Shown piece by piece: positions 35,334 to 45,999 of a DNA stretch of 64,000 nucleotides. Both the position numbers and the translations under genes were made by a program. The notes under the pieces are model-generated. The model did not search any database. It had not been told where the DNA came from and worked only from the letters and a program-made list of their open reading frames with translations. Every line of letters starts with the position of its first letter. Position 1 is the first letter of the stretch. The stretch is taken from contig NW_023503409.1 in NCBI RefSeq assembly GCF_014529535.1, forward strand, positions 8,680,390-8,744,389, written 5' to 3'. Source of the stretch: Bradysia coprophila (taxonomy: Eukaryota; Arthropoda; Insecta; Diptera; Sciaridae).

Positions 35334-37722
35334 CGACGACAAATATTTCCAATCCCATTCAATTAGACCACAGCCAGGAACCTACGAGAAAATAGCAATT
35401 AAAACCAGGACAAAGAATTTTCTTTTCGACGAACCGGTTGTCGCGAATACAGCATTTCGGATATTTGATAGAGTTTTTCCAAAACTTCCGTATCAGATGT
35501 GGCACACATAATCCGATGCAAAATTAGTGCGGTCTCTTTAGCTCTATCGACTAGAACCGTACCAGTGAATATGTTAAAAATCAATGTGTGAACATAAACA
35601 CACATCCAATACAAGCAAATGGTTGCAATGTTAGCGGCCTCGTATTGATAGTTCATCCAAACACTAAAATAATGAAAGTTCTTACTGAGGGTTGAAAGAA
35701 CACCTGAAATTGTTTGTCTAATCTCGACTTTCGGATATCAAAGAAATGTGGGTGCCAGTTCTTCTTCAGTCTTTCTACCTCACTTGTAGATGTCGTTCTG
35801 AGTATACCTAGTCTAGTATTCAATAAATCCCCACAGTCTTCGTAAACCATACTGAGAACGACATCTACAAGTGTGGAATGATTCTTCTTCTTCTTCTTCT
35901 TCTTTTTCAGCCTGTTTCTATCCGCTACTGAATGTAGGCCTCTCCAACTTCTTTCCATTTCGTACGATCCATTGCCATTTGCTGCCAGTTTGTACCAGTT
36001 TGTGGAATGATTAGTCAGCCACATTTGCGGTGCACTAAACTTTCATTAATTTAGCAATAATGTCTAAAAAATGCATAACTTCACCGATATGCACTGCACA
36101 TCAATAGCGTCGAGTATCATATTGTTTTGAGGTTTCCCCATTAATTGTACGAGGAAAATGCGTTGCTTGCACAATCTAACATTTTCCATACTCACCAAAA
36201 TCTGGAGAACAATCCAAAAACGACGTACACAAAAATGTACAACGTGACGAGCTGCATTTCCAAGCCATACAAATCATTTAAACTATCAACACAATCAGTA
36301 AGTTTGTCGTGCAGTATAAATAGTCGGTCCAACTTGTTTCGAATCTCTTCAGATGTTGAAGCTTTGGTAAAAGTGTACTCAGTGAAGTGACTAGAAAATA
36401 GACCTCTGTTACAATGTGATCGTTTCGGGTATATGAAAGAGTAGTAAAACTTGCGACTTTTTATCAATTAGAATCATAGGAGTGGAAAACCACGACTTCG
36501 AAGAGCTTTTTTTATGAGATTCTTCCAATTTCTTCTTTTGGTTACTTAAGTCGACTCTCTTCTGTCGAAGCACCTCGCTCTTCGTTATTGTGTTGATCTC
36601 AAGTTGGTCGCGTAGTAAAATGTTTTTTGGTTGGAAATTATTTCGGTATTTTGTGTACTGAAATTCTTTTTGGCGCAGCATATCGTCTCCAACAATTACG
36701 TTTCGATGCTTCATTTCAGCACTGTCATATAACAGTTGCAGCAAAATGTTATTGATTACGCTGTACCTGGACAGTACAAATATTTGGTTGGAGTTTAACT
36801 GGTTTTCCACGGATAGAATGCTGAGATTCGCTATAAAGACTGAAAGTCCAATGTGACTTATACTCATTATATCGACAGCCAAAGCGCTGAGAAGATAAAA
36901 TGTTAAGCAAAGGATAGCTATTAACCCGATTCCGGAGAACATCATCAAATGAAATATGGACCTTAAAGTGAAAAATTAAAATTAAAGGGGAAATTGAGAC
37001 TAATAGTTTCAGTTCACAAACTTTTTCATTTCAGCCTTAAATAATTTCGCATGAAATACACCAACGAACTCATCGTCTATTTCGTTGTAGTTCTCTAAAA
37101 GAGTCCATTTATGTTCATACTTTCGTAGGCCTATGACAGTGAAGACTATTGATATCAGTAAGATAGCAACCAATTGCAACCAAATTCCATAATTCATCAT
37201 CGTAGAATTCGTAATGTTGCTGAATTGTCGAGAATCAATGTTAGCCCAAAACAAAGCCATCTTCAGAATTAGTAGTATGATGGCGATGATAGTACCAGAC
37301 AAATCATACACTTTGATCGATCTCTGTAATTTTATTCGTTTGCATTATCTTTTGGTTGATCAATTCTACAATAATTCTACATTAAGCCAGATATATTTGT
37401 GGAGTCATAATTATCGAGTCTATTACTTCTTTTGATCTTAGTAGTTTCAATGTTTTGGTAGAAATCTATTCCTTCATTAGTTTTAACAGAATAAAATCAA
37501 AATAACTGGATCTCATCGTTTAATTCTGTAGTCGTGGTCGATAACAGTTGACATAGTCATCCGTGGGAGATAAAGCCCTTCCTAAATAACTTTTTTGCTT
37601 GCTTAATACAGTCGAATATTGGATGATCTTACTTTGTATGTTTGGGGACAGTAACCACACACTTTTGAAAAGAGATTCACCCACCAAAATACGTCATACG
37701 AATCCACACTTTCTGAATTCAT
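35334..37722 (-). CDS. Gustatory-receptor-type chemoreceptor Gr-2, 3' incomplete
   Basis: Exons (descending): 37722-37633, 37323-37022, 36961-36458, 36390-36196, 35663-35435, 35381-35334; 1368 nt, 456 residues without the final exon. Exon 1 is MNSESVDSYDVFWWVNLFSK and onward, 30 codons as in Gr-1. Exons 2 and 4 have the same lengths (302, 195) as in Gr-3. Hydrophobic helices alternate with a basic intracellular loop in exon 3; exon 4 ends VYVVFGLFSRF. Exons 5-7 of Gr-3 correspond here to one fused exon plus 35381-35334, ending with GLIEWDWKYLSS before a normal donor. The exon 3 donor (GTCGCA) is weak and inferred from phase. The TYxxxxxQF exon was not found; a hAT element sits in that interval. 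It may be a pseudogene or have a distant last exon. Ligand unknown. Confidence 0.8.
35786..35878. repeat. Small inverted repeat in Gr-2 intron
   Basis: CACTTGTAGATGTCGTTCTG and its inverse CAGAACGACATCTACAAGTG-like copy (one mismatch) surround a short loop. It is probably a small MITE; its ends and target duplication could not be fixed because the RTE fragment inserted next to it. Confidence 0.55.
35884..36000 (-). mobile_element. RTE-type LINE 3'-end fragment, 117 bp
   Basis: On the minus strand it reads MAMDRTKWKEVGEAYIQ, a stop, then WIETG, resembling the C-terminus of RTE-clade LINEs, followed by a (GAA)n tail at about 35884-35910. TGTGGAATGATT flanks it (35872-35883 and 36001-36012), a 12-bp target duplication. 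It lies in the Gr-2 intron between exons 4 and 5. Confidence 0.7.
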
Positions 37723-39129
37723 TTTATCTAGGTTACGCTCCGGTAAATTTGTCACTGAACTGTTTGTTAGTTTACAAGTGAGTGAGGACCATTTTTCCCA
37801 TTTAATTACGATCGGATATTTAATGAAATTGACAACTTATCGATAAATGAATAATTTTATCAATTAACATTCAATTCATATGCGTTTAATTGATTAGCTA
37901 ATATTTGTTTATTTGAGTAATGGAACCTCAGTTCGTCGAAATAGTTTATAGTGGCAATACATATATCGCGCCTCTATGTTCCGTGCATTGAAAAAACTAA
38001 TTTCCGACTATGTACGTTCAAAATTTCGTTTGTATTTTACATTCAATATTTACTCTGAATATTAACGCATTGAATTTAAAAATTAAAGAAAAAACCACTG
38101 AATTCCACTCGAAATGTTTGTTTGCGAAACAATTGCTGTTTTTCAACAATTCATTAATTGATTATCGTGGAGGAAATTTTTTTACAGAACTGTATGCTAA
38201 ACACATAAGTATACGTAAGCTCCATCCAAACTTAATTTAATTACTAAGTAATTGAAACAAAGTTTCTTCAGACTTTGATTATGTATTCTTAATGAACGAA
38301 AGATATTTTTTTTTAATCTTTGCCATCTATCTGAGATGACAAAATGTTCATAGACTGAACCAGATCCCACTTTTGGAGCCTTTTTTTTACCGTTATACCT
38401 GTTATAAGGTTCTAAATTAAAATTACGCAATAGATATGAAAGTTAACCAGAAGCAACGTATCGTATGCGCAAAATTCCAGTTTAGGCACAAATTAGGGAC
38501 AAGTTTTTGAATGAGATCCTCATTTTTACCATTAAGCAACTCAGCATCATAATGTGCAAAATTCGATGTCATAAAATCATGCCCGCATGTTAGTAAGCTA
38601 AGTTTACAAACATTTTTTTGAGGACGGCGGAGCATATTTACAGCAACTTTTTGACTTCTCCCCCTTGGCTCGAATGGCCCCCAAACTAAGATTTCTGGAA
38701 TATAGGAATCCATACGAGTTCTACGAGCTATCTGACGTTACTGCAGCTTCAAAATTGGCCGATATATTGAACTTCGAAATATTGATTTTTGTATGAAAAT
38801 AAGCAACATTTCATATTTTTAGATAACTCAAATTAGCTGCGTTAGTTAGTTAGTTCCTATGAAAAAGGACGATTTCGTAACTCCTTAACGTTTCTTACGA
38901 TTTTCCTGAAATTTTGGTTATAAGTCAATCTCGGGCCCTAGATTAAAATAAGATTTTAAAAAATGGGGGTATGCAAGCGTTTTTGGGAGCTTGGACTCCC
39001 GGAAGTTTCCATACAATAATAACAGCGTGTTTTGTGTGTGTCAGAAGATTTTTTTTTTCAGCTAGTAATTATGAATTATGAGTAATTATTGGTAAATGTT
39101 GGAAAAAAGTGTTATTTTCGTCATCCGTG

Positions 39130-39460
39130 ATGTGTTCCAAGGCTGGTTCCTAAATTTTGGGATGAAAGATGATTCCTCTATCACTTCCTTACTTCCATCA
39201 GTGTTTTCGATGGATTAGAGTTATTTTAGATAGAAGTGAGGTGTTTCGAGGTTGGTTCCTAAATTTTGGGATGACAGATGATTTCTCTGGCACTTCCTAA
39301 CTTCCATCAGATTTTTCGATGGATTTAGGTTGTTTTCGATATAAGTGAGGTGTCGGACATCGGAGGTTCCTAAATTTTGGGATGAGAGATGATTCCTCAG
39401 GCACTTCCCAACTTCCATCGGATTGTTCGATGGATTTGAGTTGTTGTCGACATGAGATGC
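39130..39460. repeat. Tandem repeat, ~110 bp, three copies
   Basis: GGTTCCTAAATTTTGGGATG starts at 39145, 39254 and 39365. Each copy continues through GATGATTCCTC-like, CACTTCC and CGATGGATT blocks. The copies differ by scattered substitutions. Confidence 0.8.
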
Positions 39461-39507
39461 TTACAAAACTAGTGACCCTTACCCATAAACTTTCAAAAGA
39501 ACTGATA

Positions 39508-39891
39508 TCCGCCAAAAAACCCTAAAGGGTGAAAGTGTGACGCAAGTCCCTGTTTCTACTTACAAAATAACTGATATCGCTGAGGGTGACGCTTTCTGAG
39601 GCGAAAGTTTTATCAACAAAAAATTGACCCAAAAAATTTAAGAAAGAAAATTTTAGAAAAAATTACGTCATATTTTTCCCTGTTTTAACTATTTTCCTAA
39701 CATTAGTTTCCTCAACATCTGCCACTTGTGACGCAATTTTTTATAAAATTTTCTTTGTTAAATTTTTTGGGTCAATTTTTTGTTGTTAAAACTTTCGCCT
39801 CAGAAAGCGTCACCCTCAGCGATATCAGTTATTTTGTAAGTAGAAACAGGGACTTGCGTCACACTTTCACCCTTTAGGGTTTTTTGGCGGA
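39508..39891. mobile_element. Long-TIR MITE, 384 bp, upstream of Gr-3
   Basis: TCCGCCAAAAAACCCTAAAG at the left is mirrored at the right. The arms are about 130 bp each, nearly perfect (39508-39640 and 39755-39891), flanked by TA. No coding capacity. It ends 47 bp before the first recognisable Gr-3 exon. Confidence 0.85.
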
Positions 39892-39938
39892 TAACAATTC
39901 ACACCTTAAAAAGTAACCAAAGAATAAATAGTTTTCAG

Positions 39939-42900
39939 AAGTGTCGGATGACTATTGTGATGCTATAAGACCAATCCATGAATTTAACAAAATGATGGGG
40001 TATGCACCTCATCCTCAGAAGGTAATGTTTTTTGGTCGGTGCTATTTTTATTCTTCAATATTTTACACATTAAAGAGATCGGCGAAAAAGTTTACCTTTT
40101 CCGGAATGTTTTTCACAATTTCCCTGGTAATTACTGAATGTGCTCTGATTTACTTGAGTCACGATCCGAATAAATTTACAAAGGCAACCAAATCGAACAT
40201 TCTCAACTATGGCATTTACATTCAGACAGAAGTGTCGCTAATGTTGGCGTTGTGGTTTTTACTTCGAGCATGCACTAAAATCACCAAAAAATGGACGGTG
40301 AACGAACAATTTTCAGAAGTCGACCAGATTTTGAAGAATGAGTTTTCGATGAATTTATGTTATAGGGACGTAAAACTGTACGAATGTCTGGTGAGAAGAG
40401 TTATGACCATCCTAAAATATTTCCCTTGCAATTTCAGAGCTTCGGTGTTATCAGCAATTGCAGGAATGACCGCTGGTCTAATGTTGTTTGGATTTACAGT
40501 TTATTTTTTGATAGACGTTCCATTTGATACTATGCATAAGGCATGCATTTGTTTTTCAATCTACTTGTCCAACATCAGCATGTACGCTATTACTGTAGAA
40601 TTTATTGGCAATGTTTCTTTCGTATTTGTTCGATTCAACGACATCAACAATATCTTGAGGCAGTTGTTATTCGACGATACTTATCTTCTCAACAGTGTAA
40701 TTGATGAGTCAGCATCAAGGGAGCTCATCTACACTAATTACCTACCGATTCCGAATAAGAAAAACCTTTTCAAAAAGAAATCAAAGTTTTCTTCGGTTCA
40801 TAGTATGTCTGAATGGATGGACCGCCGTAAAGCGGAATATGGAAATCAACAAAAGCCACTAATGAAATCGAGATTCAAATGGCCTTGGACCCTGTTTACA
40901 AAGACGTACGCTTAGTTTGATTCTGTCGTTAGAGAAAGCAGAATGACTGTTCTGAGTGTAGAAAAGAGTTTGATTTGAAAATTGTACAGGAAACGTCAGT
41001 GGAATTTATGCATGAATTTGCTTCAGCTGTTGTTCACCTGGTCCACTCATCCAAACAAAACTGCTCATACGTCTTTATATGGTTTAACCATCACCACGCG
41101 TGTACGTGTAACTAAGTAACCCATGTAGTACGGTATTATAAGCCCTTATGTTTGTATGAGTGGACCAGCTGAGAAACAGGTGAAGCAAGTTCAAGTCTAA
41201 ATTTCACCGACGTCGACTGTAATGAAATTCAATTTTTTATAGGTTCATCAGCAAGCCTACATTTTATAGATCCTCAGAGCCGTCGTATGTGCTAGAAAAG
41301 TTAACTACTCTCATTGGTTTACATGAAAGGCTAACCGAAAGCGTAGCACTTTTAAACGACATCTATTCTACGGAAGTCTTTTTCATTTTGATGGTGATAT
41401 TCACTTACGTGCTTTTCGGATTATTTAGCAGATACATGTGAATATAAGCGACATATATTTTTAATAAAAAAATTTTGAATTTGATATGAACTAATGTTAC
41501 GCAGGGTGTTATTTGACTATGAAATGGAAGCTTACAAAATATCGTCACTAAATCTAACATGGATGATAGCTTATACCGCATCGATTCTTACTGTAATATC
41601 TATGAGCTCAATTTTAACCACAAGGGTATGAACTTCACATAAGAATTGAGTCACTTCAAATAGAAACATTTTAGGCAAAACATACAGCGGTTATCGTTCA
41701 CAGAGTCCTTAGAAAGACTAATGATGCAGAAATCGAAAACAAGGTAATGTTTCAATTTTATTGATAAAGCACATGTCGACGAAAATAAAGATGAATGTTG
41801 AAACTAATGAAGTAATAGACATTCCATCCTTGCGGACATAATTGTCTCGACCAAACCGTACTTTTCATAAATCATGCTCGTCTTTCAACACCTTCAGCAT
41901 GTAAAATCCGTGATATAACTCGGGATTAAGATGAAAAGTCTCGTTTTAGTGTGTTTATTGAGCTTCCCTTCGAGTGTGGAGTTTGTATGCTGAACCGAAG
42001 GCGAAGTATCCAACCACAAGTAATTATGAGAGTTATTTTACCTCTTAAGTGTGGCGAAAGTGAATTTTTTTTTGTTTTCTTTTTCTTTCGATACTCCTGC
42101 GAAAAATGAATTTACATAGGAGGTAAAATACTATACTATACTCGGGATAAAAATGAAGTCATGTTTTATTGTGAATTTTGTTGATCCGAGGCGAAGCCGA
42201 TGAAAAACATGTAAATTATTCTGAATTGTCTTAAACTTGATTTTTGTTTTGTTTTGAGGTGTTAAATATATAGTCTTCACTTCGAAACGAACTATAATAA
42301 GCTTCCTACACTCGTAAACAGCACATATTCAAGCAAGACAGTCTTCATATCAAGAGAAGTAACCAACTCGATAATTACTACGATTTACATATATTTCGCC
42401 ACGGACGCTATGCTTTATAAATTTATCCCAATTTCAAGAAATTTAACAAAATTATTTTTCAAAATGATGATTTCGCTCCAAGGCTGTATACTTTGGGATC
42501 ATTTGATACTCTTGTTACTGAGCATACAGAATCATTTGATACTCTTGTTACTGAGCATACGGTATTTTTTACGTTGCGATTTGGCAACGGACCAAATGCA
42601 ACACTGGAACTCATCCACAGCGCGAGGCTATTAATACTAAAGCGAGTCAAAAAGCAAACAAACAGAGCAAACAGCTCTTCCCTTACCCAGCTTGATCACG
42701 TGAAGTGAAAAACAGTGAAGCAGAGACGCTGTTTCGACCTCGGGATTCAGTGGCGGTCAGCGACTAGCGTGATCTAGCCATCATCAGTTGTTTCCACTGA
42801 TCCCTTCCCAAGACAGCTGTAAAACTTTCAATTGAACAAGTGCTGAAAGTCTACTTAAAAAGGTTGCCATCTACAGATAAAAAATTCGGTCTATGAAGGA

Positions 42901-43443
42901 AAGCTACTTCGAAGTAAAAACCATCAGATCGTAGTATACAAAGTATACAGCCTTGTTTCGCTCATCGCTAGTTTTCCATTTATGAAGCCTTCAGCTACAA
43001 TGTCATATTGTTTACAGCATTGTTTTGTCCCGTTGTTCGTCCACACTATGATTGTAAACGGTAAAACGTTTCGTCACGAATCGTAAACGGTATCACGTTT
43101 CGTTCGCCCTTCGTTGAATAAAAGAAATTTTTTCAACAATTTCGGTCAAGTCAACGCAATACAACACTTTGTCAATGTTGAATTGCTGACCAAGCAATAC
43201 AACAATTTTATCAATAAGTTTACAGCTCTTCACATTCTCCAAAATGTTGCATTTACGTCGCATTACACTTAACTTTGGTCAAATTAATTTCGATTGGCCA
43301 CTCTTATTCCAGGTAAATTTTAGTATCTGCAAAAGCGGTAAGATGTTTTTGATTGTAACGAACTTTATTTTTAGTTAAACGGAGCCGTAACTTCCTATCT
43401 GATCATATTGATTCAATTCCAGTTGAGCAGTAAAAGGCATTAG
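39939..43443 (+). CDS. Gustatory-receptor-type chemoreceptor Gr-3
   Basis: Exons 39939-40021, 40076-40377, 40438-40905, 41243-41437, 41505-41625, 41675-41743, 43226-43312, 43375-43443; about 463 residues. Insect gustatory receptors are multi-helix ligand-gated channels of sensory neurons. N-terminal AIRPIHEFNKMMGYAP, helices in exons 2-5, a basic loop in exon 3 and the C-terminal VTSYLIILIQF, matching the TYxxxxxQF Gr signature with S-Y for T-Y. Introns 1 and 2 (54 and 60 bp) keep the frame open, so unspliced translation looks like one long frame; Gr-1 and Gr-2 alignments show they are introns. The start is unresolved: TAG lies in frame at 39929-39931 and no upstream ATG fits, while TTTTCAG at 39932-39938 suggests an unseen first exon. 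Intron 6 is 1.5 kb. Ligand unknown; probably functional if a first exon exists. Confidence 0.85.
40987..41219. mobile_element. Family-T MITE in Gr-3 intron 3
   Basis: CAGGAAACGTCAGTGGAATT at the left and its relative ending CGACGTCGACTG at the right are flanked by TA. Inner blocks GAATTTGCTTCAGCTG, GTCCACTCAT and ATGAGTGGACCAGCTG match the copies in FAR-1. Confidence 0.75.
42495..42562. repeat. Tandem duplication of ~33 bp
   Basis: ATCATTTGATACTCTTGTTA followed by CTGAGCATAC occurs twice head to tail in Gr-3 intron 6. The copies are identical over about 30 bp. Confidence 0.8.
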
Positions 43444-43491
43444 ACCTAGAAGCATCTATACAATAGTATACAATAGTACACAATAGTATAT

Positions 43492-43604
43492 TACTTCCGA
43501 GGTTCCAAGTTGTGAATTTGATAAGTGGGGTGTTAGAGCCCGACCCGAAGGGGATCCGAAGTGTATTCCCCACTTGTCAAATAACAACTTGGAACCTCGT
43601 AAGT
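43492..43604. mobile_element. Hairpin MITE in the Gr-3 3' flank
   Basis: ACTTCCGAGGTTCCAAGTTG and the inverse CAACTTGGAACCTCGTAAGT flank an inner pair ATAAGTGGGG / CCCCACTTGT. It begins about 50 bp after the Gr-3 stop and may be transcribed in its 3' UTR. Confidence 0.7.
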
Positions 43605-44465
43605 ACAATGCTTTACGTGATTAGGCAATGTAAATGAAAATGTAACATGCCGTAACACGTAAAATAATTTAATAATACAAATTTTATAAAATACGTGTAA
43701 ATGGGAACGTTTATTCGCCAATAAAATCAAAAAAGTTTGAAATTTGTTTCTGTTATTTACAGCATGTATTCGATAAGAATAAGCGATGATCTTATATTAC
43801 CGAATGATGTAAAAGTGGTATCGGGGAATCTGGCACACGGTGCCAAAAGAACGTATTTTTCAGCTACGCAAAAGGTGAACTCGCACATGCAAGTTTATTG
43901 CTGTAAATGTTTTTTAGACATTTCATTGACTTAATGACTCCTTTTACAAAGTTTAGGTATCGAAAAATCGTGTGTGACTTCACCTTTTACATAGTTGAAA
44001 AATGCGTTGTTTTAGCACTGTTGTGCCAAATTACCCCACGTCGTAAATGTTATTGAGTCAAACACGAGGTGAAACTTTAAACAAATGAAGTAACTGATTT
44101 AAGTCAAATCATTTAACAATTTTATTGCCTATCCACCCGGAATATTGTTGTTACATGTACATTTCCCACCCGCGAAAAGCTGTCGTTACCTGTGGGTACT
44201 TTTTTATTACATCACAAGTGAAGGAAAATTCATTAAATACCAGGAGATTTTCATTACTTATCAGCAAAAATGTATCACATGAAATATTCGTTAGGTATTT
44301 ATAGCACTGAAATCGAAACAATGACTCGCGATGTTGTTTTAGTTTTGATATCAAAAACTTTGTGACTTGAATTAAGTGCACACCAATTCATCAAAAACTT
44401 TCGAAAAAATAAAATTAAAATCACAAAAATAAAAGTGACGGCCATTTTATCTACAGCAATAATCT

Positions 44466-44832
44466 ATAGATCAAGTCCAAGGTTATTCGAAATGTCAAAA
44501 ATCATCCACAGAGAACCCTAACCTGAAAGTATATGCAGTGAAAATGAGCAGGCACTTTGCTCATGTTTGAATATAGAAACAAATGTTTTAATGGTTTTCA
44601 TTGTTTTCTTGTAAAATAATGAGCTTACACCATACCAAGGTTCTGAAAGAACTTTGCGCCTTTTATACATTGGAAATACATTAAATTAAAGGTTTTTGTA
44701 GATCCGGACAAAACACAAAATTAAACGGCAGCTCAAAAATTACAAATTTTTTCACAGAGTTGAGGTTAGGGTTCTCTATGTCAGTATAACTGTCAGTGTT
44801 CGGTTTCGGGTTATTACTCGGACTTGATCTAT
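44466..44832. mobile_element. Inverted-repeat element, ~367 bp
   Basis: TAGATCAAGTCCAAGGTTAT at the left corresponds to GGACTTGATCTA at the right. A stronger inner pair AGAGAACCCTAACCT / AGGTTAGGGTTCTCT occurs at about 44511 and 44762. No reading frame of note. Confidence 0.65.
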
Positions 44833-45291
44833 GGCAAAACAATTTTAATTTTTGCATTTTTCACTTATTTTCAAAAACACTCAACACTTTTGCTTTTATT
44901 ATCAAGTATTTACTTCACTTCACAGCAAAATTAATTGTAACACCACCAAAATCGACAAATATTTCGCAAAATTAGAATCTAGCACTTCACAAAACAAAAC
45001 AGTCGAAGTAGTTTGTCAACATGTCATCAAAACAGTAGTGTTGCCAGTGATGCTTCCGGGATTAATGTTATGAAGAAGTGTGAGCCGATGAGCAGACTAG
45101 ATTCGTTTATAAACGTTTCAATGCAACAACAAATGTTGTGAAATTATACATTCATTTAGAATAATCTTTTGGTATTCAAGAATCTGCTAGTGTCTTCTTG
45201 AACACTTTTGGTTTTGAACTGTCAGGTCCTTGGGTGGAAAAATGTACTCGTAACAACAATATTCCGGGTGAACAGGCAATAAAACAGCATA

Positions 45292-45471
45292 CATTGGATG
45301 CTGCTCGGTAGTTCATTACACTCGGAATCAATTTTGTGATACGAGTCGAACTCACTTGTGTGGTTTTAAGTAACAAGCTTTGGAAACGGTTATTTTGACA
45401 AGTGTAAAGTTTGAATATCCCAGCAGAGGTGATATCCCTCATGTAATGAACTACCTCCGCAGCATCCAATG
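45292..45471. mobile_element. TA-flanked MITE, 180 bp
   Basis: CATTGGATGCTGCTCGGTAG continuing TTCATTACA is mirrored at the right end (TGTAATGAACTACC...GCAGCATCCAATG) with one extra base. TA borders both sides. Confidence 0.8.
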
Positions 45472-45999
45472 TAATCTACTATTACCGTGATATGTTTGAA
45501 GTTTTTATAATTTTAAGTCTGAAATGAAACATTGGAATTAATTTCGATCATGTTCAAATTTACCAAAAACCAATGTTAAAAAATCAAAATTTGAAGTTTG
45601 CGCTATTTACGCAATACGTAAATAATATTCGTAATCAATTGCTACCACCTTCACGGCGAACGTAATGTCACGTTATCCATAGAAATTGAAAGTTTACGGA
45701 CCCGATAGTCGAGTAAAAAACACACAAATTAAATCGCTAAATTAATCTAAAATTGCACGTTTTGTGACCTGCTGGTGTAAATAATTAAAAACGAATCTAC
45801 CTGAAGTGAAGGACTGCCGTGATTTCATTCCAAAAGTCGAATAAAATTTCAATTTTCCACAGCAACTAAAAACTGTACAAATTCTGTCTTCAATGTTTAC
45901 ATGTCTTTGGTGGTGACATTTCGATAGAAAAAGTCATCGTAGTGTTTTGAAGTCGATTCGGTGTGTGTGAAATTTGTTGAAATTTTTAAAGTCTAAATC

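Larger units (their letters stand above)
37723..39938. other. Region between Gr-2 and Gr-3
   Basis: The two receptor genes are divergent, so this must hold both promoters; I could not identify them. 37.8-39.1 kb shows nothing I recognise. A three-copy tandem repeat and a TA-flanked inverted-repeat element fill the Gr-3 side. Confidence 0.55.
43605..45999. other. Region between Gr-3 and the ORP9-like gene
   Basis: No gene recognised. It holds an inverted-repeat element at about 44466-44832 and another at 45292-45471. Sequence just upstream of 46000 should contain the ORP9-like 5' UTR and promoter; I see no clear TATA box. Confidence 0.6.

Noticed and set aside
39884..39907. lac-operator / M13-reverse-primer-like sequence (GGCGGATAACAATTCACACC)
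   Set aside because: The GCGGATAACAATT part is the right end of a TA-flanked inverted-repeat element and its flank; the inverted end explains the GGCGGATA half, one T is missing compared with vector sequence, and no other vector sequence surrounds it. Coincidence is more likely than contamination.
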